Positions 30,621-64,000 of a stretch of 64,000 nucleotides of DNA are shown here, in pieces. Within the stretch, counting starts at the first letter, position 1. Each line of letters starts with the position of its first letter. A program made the position numbers and the translations under genes. The notes below the pieces were generated by a model that was given only the letters and a program-made list of their open reading frames with translations, was not told the DNA's origin and ran no database searches. The stretch comes from Hoplostethus atlanticus (lineage: Eukaryota > Chordata > Actinopteri > Trachichthyiformes > Trachichthyidae): contig JAXDDX010000226.1 in assembly GCA_034670405.1 (NCBI GenBank), positions 105,001-169,000 on the forward strand. Direction: 5' to 3'.

Positions 30621-31595
30621 CTCCGTCCCTAAAAAAGACATCATGCCTGACAGTAAAACAGCGGTGGAGCAGTGCCAGTCACCAACGGCTATGGATAGGC
30701 TGAATAAACCACTGCAGGCTTGGTAGGTTCAACTATGACCTCCAGCCAGCGATCAACATAAGGCATCACAACCACCAGTGGAAACAAAAATCATTTATTC
30801 TTTCAGATAAACATGAATTCATGTCTTTCCCCCCTTTAAACTTCATATAACTTATTAGTTTGATACTACTTACTATGATGTGTGCTATGAAATTTACTAC
30901 ATGCTACCTTCACTACATTCCTGAGTAGTAGTCAGTGAGGTAACAAACCATTGTAGATGCAGGTTTAGCAGGTTAGTAGTCATGTGTGTTGCTGTTTGTC
31001 TCAGCATCCTATAAATAATAGTTGATTTATTTCTGATTGAAACATTTTTAGGATCTCTATATGTAATACCCACGTTTTGTGATTTATTTCATTCAATTTG
31101 TATCATGTGAAGTCTTTTTTTTTTTTTTTTACTTTTCTCTAGGATGTTTTTTTGGCGATGTACTGAAATGCTTCGGCAATAATGGTGGTCTTCCATTCAT
31201 GCTCTTCCTGACTTGAATTGAATTAGCCAAAGAAAGGTCTTTGGCTGATGAGAATCCTGAAGAGCAGCCGGAACACAGGGTAAATGAACAGAGCTGCTGC
31301 GCCGAGCCCCTGTTTTTGTGGGCAGGGAGTCAAAAATCGTTCACGGGAAGATTAAATGAATCCAAATTATTCAAGAAGAAGTGAAATTAAAATCCTTACT
31401 GACTACGGGCCAATGCTGCAATGTCCTGCAATGTAAGGTAGCCTGAATAAAACCGCTGCTGACTTGTTGGATAGTGGGTGTATATTCAGCCTGCATAACT
31501 AGTCCATTGAGACGAATGGAGGTCCAGCATTTCACCAAACTGTATTACACGCAAATCTTGAGCTTTTATGACAAATTGGTTGGTAAATAATTTGT

Positions 31596-31634
31596 CATCC
31601 ATCCATCCATCCATCCATCCATCCATCCATCCAT
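31596..31634. repeat. (ATCC)n microsatellite
   Basis: About ten catc/atcc units. Confidence 0.9.
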
Positions 31635-31914
31635 GCAGTTAGTCATTCAATCAGTCTACCTGCCAGCCACTGCTCTAGTCTACTGGCAGTCTAGTAAACA
31701 TCCATCCATCCATGTCCGATCAGAAATCCTGTCAGTCAACCCAGCCAGGAAATCAGACAGTGCTGCAGGCTGTTGTGTGTTAACCAGCAGTCACCTCTAG
31801 CCTGTGGTCAGGAGGTGTGGCTGAAGCTCACATGTATCAAAGCTGACAGCCACATCACTATTTATTCCTATAGGCACTTATAGTGTTTATGGTGTTTTTT
31901 TGTTGTTGTTTTTT

Positions 31915-32420
31915 TTAAATCTCCTATGGTATCACTATGATGTTCCTATGATATCCCCAAAAGGAGTTAAAAGTGTGACTGTAGTCAATAGTGAGGTTAC
32001 AGTGTAGTAATATTTCTATAATATTCTTATAATATTCCTATACAGACTCTTGGTTAGTGTGGTAGTCAATAGTAAGTTAATAGTGACCGTACTTTACTTT
32101 ATTTATTATCTCCTATGGTGTCACTATAACATTGGTATACTATTCCTATAGGAACTTGAGTTTATATGTTACTGTAATATTCCCAAAGACTAACATTCCT
32201 ATAGTAGTACCTATAGGGAGTTATAGTGCCTCTCTGGTAGTCAATAAGTTTATAGTGACTTTATCATACTTTGTAGTATTTGTTTTTATTACCTATGGTA
32301 TCATTATAATATTCTTATAATATTACCAAAGGAAGTTATAGTGTGTCTGTGGTCAATAGCGCAGTACTATAATATTCATATAGGATATTATACATAGCTT
32401 ATAGTTGTGCTGTGATGGTG
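31915..32420. repeat. ~185-bp degenerate tandem repeat, ~2.7 copies
   Basis: ctcctatggtatcactatga at 31921 recurs as ctcctatggtgtcactataa at 32111 and as acctatggtatcattataat at about 32290, each followed by ataatattc-like and gtagtcaatag phrases. Confidence 0.6.
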
Positions 32421-32637
32421 TATAATGCCCTTCTAAGATGTATCATAGGATTACTAAAGGGAAATCTGTCCAGACCATATCAGGTGAAAACGAGCTTCCT
32501 CATTCTTATGAAAACGTCTCGTATATTAGAAAAGTAATTGGTCAGTGCTTCTCCACTCAGGCTTGGAAGCACCACATGAATGATACATTAAGCCCAGTAC
32601 TTACACGGGAAAATAATAACTGTCAGTTAACTGTCGC

Positions 32638-32863
32638 GCCCCCCCCCCCCCCCATAGTGTCGCTCCTGCAGCATAAACTGACAGGGATTTATATATTTAA
32701 TTGTGGTAAATAATTAATAACTCTGGACTGACTGAGGACCCCACATGAAGATGTTTTCATTTGCTTTCGCTAGAGCAAAATCTCTCTCCCTGCACTATTT
32801 ATTTATCTTTAAAATAAAACAAATCTCTTCAATCTAACAACCCCCCCCCCCCCCCCCCCCCCA
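32638..32863. repeat. two poly-C tracts
   Basis: A run of C at about 32638-32653 and a 22-C run at 32841-32862. The opposite strand could form G-quadruplexes. The first interrupts an otherwise ordinary sequence. Confidence 0.85.
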
Positions 32864-33130
32864 TGTCCAGTAAACCTTCACATCCTAATTTAACGCCACT
32901 TTCATTTTGCCCGTGGAGGAATCCGCTGTCACTTCAAATAAGAAAAGAAAAAAAAATACACCGACGATCTAGAGTAAATTCAAATAACTATTAAGCTAAC
33001 TGTCCTTGGTAACAAAGCGGCGGTAATAACAGAGGAAAAGCTACACAGAGAGCAGCCCCGCTGTGGGAAGCCAGGGTTCAATTAGTGGTTAACAGGATTT
33101 CTTAAATGAGAAAAGCCGGTTATGTCTTAC

Positions 33131-33215
33131 CGAGTCTCTCCGGTCTGAAGCTCTGCGCGAAACTGACCGGCAGCTCTCTCTCTCGCTCTGTTTCTCTACC
33201 CGCGGTGGAAACACA

Positions 33216-33248
<33 letters not shown>

Positions 33249-33260
33249 GCACGCACACTT
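33131..33260 (-). promoter_or_regulatory. candidate non-coding first exon / promoter region
   Basis: Reverse strand shows AGACTCG followed by GTAAGAC, a good splice donor at 33130. The sequence just upstream in the transcript sense is GC-richer than its surroundings and ends in an alternating (CA)n(CG)n run at 33210-33257. It could be the 5' untranslated exon of the gpr68-like gene 12.5 kb away. No transcript evidence. Confidence 0.25.
33210..33257. repeat. alternating (CA)n(CG)n tract
   Basis: Uninterrupted purine-pyrimidine alternation including about seven CG steps, a sequence type prone to Z-DNA. Confidence 0.9.
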
Positions 33261-33501
33261 TCTCTCTCCTTATTACACACCGCACTGCAAATTTCTCACA
33301 TACTTCAGAATGTTTTGATCTATTTCAAAATAAATGTATTTGTGTGTGTAGATGACATTCAAAATATATATGTATGTTAGTCATAAATCTTTTTTTTTTT
33401 TTATCATATAGGCGCATCTATTCATATACATGTATATTTCATCTGCATTTTGGCCAATGTTCCTATATTTTTAAACATCTGAAGTAGGCCTATGTGTGAA
33501 A

Positions 33502-33506
<5 letters not shown>

Positions 33507-33552
<46 letters not shown>
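33507..33552. repeat. (GT)n microsatellite
   Basis: About 23 GT units. Confidence 0.95.
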
Positions 33553-33553
<1 letters not shown>

Positions 33554-33559
33554 GAATTT

Positions 33560-36500
33560 CTAGTCATATGGACTCTTAACAGATCAGCTTCCTGTTGTAA
33601 CCACCATAACTGTACCGAGTGAGAATAAAAAACTTTCGTCACCAACTGCTCTGACGCACCCAGCCTTCTCTCCTCCCTTCCTCTGCTACACTCCATTTCC
33701 TTTCTCTCCATACCCCCACTGCCCACCCCTTTCATTACCCATCTCTCTCTCACACACTTGTTCGCTAATGTCACACCCTCCTCTGGTTGAATATTCCACC
33801 AAGCCTACATACTCTCTGTGTGTGTGTGTGTGTCTATGGGCTTTTATGTTTAAAATAATAATAAAATAAGTAATATCTCCCACCAGGGGTGGTCTTACCA
33901 TTAGGCAAAAGTGGGCGATTGCCTTAGGCCGCGGCAGCCAGAGCCAGCCAGCCACAAAAGACAAGAATATCAAGTACTATATGCTTATATGCTTTTTCAT
34001 CAGTTTAAAAGAAATGTACTTATTGAAAAACACCTCTCTTCTTGTTACAAGAAAAGGAGAAATTCAAATTCAAAGCTACCCGAGTGATGACAACTTTTCA
34101 AAGAATCAACTAATGCTAGTGTTTGTTGCTAGCAATATTACCACTGCCTCCAAGCTCAAGGAGCTGTAGTAGCTCTAGTCTTAGATGTAGACTTTGCTCA
34201 GCCCCAGCTTGAAGGTAATGTATAGAAAGGATGGATTGAAAAGAGTGATGGTTGGGATTCAGGGGGCCTCATGCTTGCCTTTGCCTAGGGCCCCAAAATC
34301 ACCGTTGTCTCCCACACCACAAATGCCAAAAAGACTAGCACACCGTGCAAACAGTGTATTTGCATTAATACATAACAGACTGAAACTTTAACCACAATTG
34401 TGTAACTTGTTACTGATTGGTCCAAAGGGTGATCGCATCATTTGTGGAGGACGACGACAATGTTTTCTGTTGCTGTATTATTACATGTCATTGTGGCATT
34501 TGTTGTGTTTCTACATTCACTTTTTGTTTATCTTTAATTTGTCACACATATTTGCAAATATTCAAAAACGTTTAGCTAGTAATTGCTACATTTTGTTATT
34601 TCCAACCAAAAACACTTAAATGTAAGACAGGTCACACTTATGACTTCTGACCTCGGAACAGCTTGCGAGGACCAGTTGAAGGCAGCATAAGAGATATACG
34701 GTGTTGTATATTGGTGTTGCTTCATTAAAACAGCAGCCGGCACAGCGAATGAATCAGGTCAAGTTTATAAAACTTTATTAACAAAAAGGTTTTGGTCATA
34801 ACATCAGTCCTTTCTACTGAATCAAACTAGGAACCATTTCAACAATAAACACAGTAGTCAGATCACAGCATACCAGTCAGCAACAGTGATAAAGTGTACT
34901 AGCAGTTATTCCAGTTGTTACAGTAGTAATAGGAAATCCCAATGATCCCAACTCCAGTCCACCTTTTGCTTTCTCTTCTCTCATCTGAGGTTGCATTTCC
35001 CTACAGCCATTTTGCGTCCTTTCTAGTACAAATTGTGTTTGACTCAATGAAGGACGCACAATGGTACTGAGGCAGGACACTCATTGACTTTTCATGCAGT
35101 TAATTAGAGGAATACAGCAAGCTTTTGGTGAATTGTCTCGTTGGCCATCTTATCTGTTAAGTGATGAGAACATAGAGAAATCATCCATGTGTTCCTGGTG
35201 GCTCTATGGCTCTTGTGCTCCATGCTAACACTTTAGCATCCACTGTGTTGAGTGACAGTAGGCTCCATGCTAACACTTTAGTATCCACTGTGTTGAGTGA
35301 CAGTAGGCTCCATGCTAACACTTTAGCATCCGCTAGGTTGAGTGACAAAAATATCATACTGACTTGACTACCAGGGATCTTGACTTGACTACCAGGGACT
35401 ACTGGTGATGAGAGACTGTACAGCTAATAATCACTGCGTAGCGGATGAATATGTGGTTGCTCACCTGAAATAGTTCCAAAAGTAAACCTGGCTACATCAG
35501 CAATACACAGTTAATGATGTTTTATTTTGAAATGTATGAATCTACACGCCAAACAATAAAATCCATTAACAAGTTTTTATGTCTAAAACTCTTCTAACTT
35601 TGGATAATGCTACCCACTACTGTAAGTTTCTCAAGTGTTAGCATGATGTTCTCATCACCAACGGCTGAACAATGGGACAATCTACCAAAAACCTGGTGTA
35701 TTCCTTTAAGTAGGACAGACAGTAAGGCAGGTGGACAGACAGACATGTGGGCAGGTAGACAGGCCGATAAGCAGGTAGTCAGCAGAGCAGGTAGATATAC
35801 ATGCAGGTAGGCAGACAGAGAGACAGGACCAACTAATACGGCCGGTCATCAAAACACAAAAGCTCTGGCTCTATTTCACGCACACGCACACACACACTTG
35901 TCACAACGCCAATATAATGTAATAAAATTGGCTAGTCTAGAGATCCAATATTTCTTTTTTCATTTGACATCAGCATCTCCCTCACTTACTGTCTCTCCCT
36001 CTCTCTCTGTCTCACTCACTCACTCACTCACTCACTCACTCACACTCACACACGGTTTAAAAGGTCCCAGAGGGCTTTGTGTCCTCTTGCTTCTAATAAA
36101 GCAGAAATTGCCTCAAAAATAATCTTAAAAAAAAAAAGGTTTCTCAACAACAGCAAGTCCTGAGCTAAGTGCAGAGTAAAAACCAAACAGCACAAACAAA
36201 CCCAAGGGTCAACAGACACAGGTAGAAAAGAGGAGTTCAAATCCAGAACATTTGGAGCTGGTTACAGCGTTATTGACAGTATCAACCTACTGTGTTTCAC
36301 ATCATCACTGCTACGATTTAGTATCAAAAATCGACAAACATCGGAACAGGATCGCAGGTTTTTACTCGTTCATGGGAAAGTCTACCTTGATTTTTTTTTT
36401 GGTATCAACATACATTTTTACGGTAAGTTTCAAAAAGCTTCATAATGTTAATAACTTTACAAATAGCATCTCGAGATTTTCTATCATTCTACGAGCACTT

Positions 36501-36910
36501 CTACTGAAATACCGCTTAGAAAATCCAATGGCATGTACAAATGTTACACCGGACATAATGTAGCCCATTGCATATCGAAATGTGCTTTCGTTCAACACAG
36601 AAAGGTAATGGAACCAGTATAAACATCTCAAACCAAAAACCTTCATTATTATCCACAGCTAACTCCAGTGTTAACATCTTCCTCTTCATCATCGTTCTAG
36701 TGCTTTCAGGAATGTGGGTTTTTGTGGTCCATCATATTCCAAACACAGACAGCAGTACAGACAAAAGGTCAGTCATTCATCACCATCATCATCATGAGAT
36801 TCATCTTTATCATTAATATCACCAGTTTCTAAGGGTTACTTTAGCTCCTTTCTTTTTCAAGATGCTAGGTGCATCATTTTAACATCAACAACTCATCACC
36901 ACATTATTTT
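33560..36910. other. intergenic, mostly unassigned
   Basis: Contains the 45-bp repeat noted separately, a GACA/CAGG-type simple repeat at about 35707-35830 and (TCAC)n at about 36010-36050. Related phrases gcgattgccttaggc (33920) and gcctttgcctagggc (34278) suggest an old element. No gene recognised. Confidence 0.4.
35218..35351. repeat. 45-bp tandem repeat, 3 copies
   Basis: Copies start at 35218, 35263 and 35308 with ctccatgctaacactttag. The first two are almost identical. Confidence 0.9.
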
Positions 36911-37165
36911 TGAAACATTAGTGTAATTACTGTAAACCAATGAGACCATCGCCTACAAAAAATCCCCACGTCCTACTAATTACCACTAGGAAGCTGGCAT
37001 GAACATTTTTTTCCCAGCTGGCAGTTAAATTGACCTTAAATGTGATATGACATGAATGCAGCATTAGTGACAGAAGCATTGGGGGCTGATGGGAAACATG
37101 GGCCCCGTCTCCACCATGGTCTCATTTGTTTACGGTAATCATACCAAGGTGTCACACATTAATTT
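36911..37165. mobile_element. foldback MITE
   Basis: gtgtaattactgtaaaccaa, then tgagaccat, at the left is the complement of atggtctcatttgtttacgg at the right. A third, single end occurs at 42383-42430 in a ccdc88c intron. Confidence 0.6.
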
Positions 37166-39322
37166 GACAATGATATCATGTTTAAAATGCTAAAGCACCT
37201 TTAAGTAATGGGTAGCCCTCCATTTCTCCCTCCCCACCCCTTCCTCCTCTTCCTCCTCCTCTCTCTCTCTCTCTCAATTCAAACAGGCTTTACATGAGAT
37301 ACAAATGCAAAAGGTAATTATTGCTAAAGCAAATTCATTGCATGCAAACTAGAACTATTCACACTATTCCATCAGAATGGATCTGGCTTCGACCTGAATC
37401 TCTCTCTCCCTCTCGCTCCCTTTCTTTCTTGCTCTCTCGCTCCACTGTGCCTATAACTGTCCAGTGCTGTCTGGCTAACTTAGCGTGCAGCGATACACCC
37501 TACCAAAACACAGTGGTTCACCCAGTGGTGTGTGTGTGTGTGTGTGTGTGAGAATTTAGTCCAGTTCAATGGTTAGTCAAGCCACAACCCCAGGACAATA
37601 CTTGAGTGTGTGTGTGTATATATATATGATTGTGTGTGTGTGTGTGTGTGTGTATATAAGAGACTAGTGTTGGCCAGGGCCAAGCAACATTTCCAGTAAA
37701 GTGTCAGAGTGTTGCATGCTGGGATAGGATCTAAAGATGGAGGGAGAAAGACTGTAATTAAACTGGGAGGAGCCCCTCCATCTCTGTCCTGTTTATCTAT
37801 CCATCCTTCCATCCATCTCTATATCTGTCCCTCCACCTCTCTCGCTCTTTTCTGCACTCTCTCCATCCCAGCATCCCTTCCTCCATCCTCTCGCTCCCTC
37901 TCTTCATCCCCCCATGCATCTCTCTATCCCTGAATCCCTCTGTTTATCCCTCTCCTCCTCTCATCTCGTCTTTCCCAGTGTTTGTTCTAGATATCAGGAG
38001 GAGAGGAGGAGGAAAGGAAAAGGAGGAGAGAGGAGGTTTGTGAGAAATCTGTTACATTCAGTCGCTCTGGCGCTTCTGGTCTCCTTCACCTCAGTACAAT
38101 CTTCCAAAAAAAAAAAGGTGAGGTCTACATCCCGGGGTCTGGATTGAGTGGACTGATGGCAGATGAAGCCACTGAGTACCAGTTGTTAGACCAAGCCCAT
38201 CCTTAGTGTTCTGATCCACATCCTCAACAATGCATGTGTTTTTGTTTTTTTTTCCACTTGTTTTCCTCAATGGAAGAGAGGACATTAAGAATGATGGTGG
38301 TGGATTCTTCACTTTCAGATCAAAGCTCCCATCTGCTGCAAATTTGTACATATGAAATGTCTCTCCTTGTAACCAATAGCTTTACATTCAATTTGGGAGA
38401 TTAACGAGAGCAACTTCTTCACATCACATACTTTAGGGGGTCAGCAACAGCCAGTTTTGTGACAGCAACACTCAGTGTACCAGATCACATTGCCGTCTTT
38501 AGAGTTCCCCTCGCCCCAGAGCAGCCCCATCCAATGGGATGACACTATTTGCTGGACCAGAGTACTGCCGGCCATATAACAAGCAGAAGCCAATGAGTTC
38601 CAGCAGTTAGACACAGTCCATCGATAGTGTTGTGTTCACATCTAAACCCCATAAATATCATCTAGTTTTTAGCTCAATTCAGTGGTGTTTCTAAGCTTTT
38701 AACGTCATCACTGGCCCACCAATCAAAATGCTTTTTTTTGTCCATTTGATGTCACAGCTATGCTCTGCAGCTATTTTTCATCCCTCCTAGAAAACATTCG
38801 CCTTGGGATGCAAAATAGTGTGCGTGGAATCAATCCATAGGATCTAAACCCATTCCCTAAAAACGTCACAGCGACAATTCAACAGCTCTAACAATGGAGG
38901 TCTGACACGTGACTGTGGTAACCGTTAGCAGAGCCTTCCATCTCAAGGAGTTGTGCAGGCGGGAGATATGATTCAAGTATGGTTGTTGTTGAGCTACAAA
39001 GGATTTAGTTCCAGGAAATACAAAGTGAATTCAACTCCTTTATGCCGAGATGTTTTTAGATGTGGCTTTGCTTTCCAGGATTTAGACAGAGCCCAGCCCA
39101 TAGAGTTCCAGTGGTTGATCCTGTATTTAGACAAAACGTAACCATAGAGTTCCAGCAGTTATAATATTTATCCACAATACAAAGAGCGCAGCCACTGACT
39201 TTGATTGCTTTTTCAGAGGGTTTGGACTGCCCGTATACTTTCAGTATTCAGCCCCAGCGGCATGTAGGCTTTATGTCATTAAACACAGCCACACCCATAG
39301 ACGTCCATTAACGTTACAGTAT
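37166..39322 (-). other. probable 3' untranslated region and flank of ccdc88c
   Basis: Lies directly after the ccdc88c stop on the minus strand. Contains TG/TA microsatellites at about 37530-37660 and CT-rich runs at about 37790-37970, otherwise unique sequence. I cannot fix the poly(A) site. Confidence 0.4.

Positions 39323-64000
<24,678 letters not shown>

Overview
The window is nuclear DNA of a teleost fish. I cannot name the species. The fish signature is two vertebrate genes on the minus strand, gpr68-like and ccdc88c (Daple), which are also neighbours on human chromosome 14q32. They sit in a background of Tc1-like transposons, L2-like and L1/Tx1-like LINEs, fish SINE tails, foldback elements and very many CA/TG microsatellites.

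Layout. (1) 1-3062 holds three nearly identical tandem units of about 1.02 kb. Each carries tRNA-Gln(CTG) and tRNA-Gln(TTG) on the plus strand, and tRNA-Gly(TCC) plus a broken tRNA-Gly on the minus strand. A decayed fourth unit and older tRNA wrecks follow to about 5.9 kb. (2) 6.0-8.0 kb is non-coding with a 37-bp minisatellite. (3) 8000-20667 (minus) is a proton-sensing receptor gene of the GPR68/OGR1 type. Its 402-codon reading frame is cut into six exons whose phases all agree. Its introns hold a deleted L1/Tx1 LINE, an LTR-element fossil, a 1.75-kb TTAA-flanked element with a large hairpin, a deleted Tc1 element, and partial duplicates of two of its own exons. (4) 20.7-39.3 kb is mostly intergenic: DNA-transposon relics, SINE fragments, minisatellites, C-runs and a candidate non-coding first exon at 33.1 kb. 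(5) 39323 to beyond 64000 (minus) is ccdc88c. Twenty-five coding exons totalling 5454 nt (1817 codons and a stop) join in frame. They run from just after the HOOK domain, through a long coiled coil, to the G-protein-activating (GBA) motif and the C-terminal GCV PDZ-binding tail. Only the N-terminal part lies outside. Its introns contain an almost complete but inactivated Tc1 element, an L2-like LINE 3' fragment, foldbacks and microsatellites.

Most interesting observations: every tRNA-Gly(TCC) copy has a G3:U70 pair, the alanine-tRNA identity element; ccdc88c introns carry CA repeats near 5' splice sites and UG repeats near 3' splice sites in the transcript sense, with strong polarity; ccdc88c has a phase-compatible possible alternative last exon that would remove both signalling motifs; and the receptor gene has a decayed second copy of its DRY-motif exon plus a duplicated splice acceptor. 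All calls come from reading the sequence. No database search was possible.
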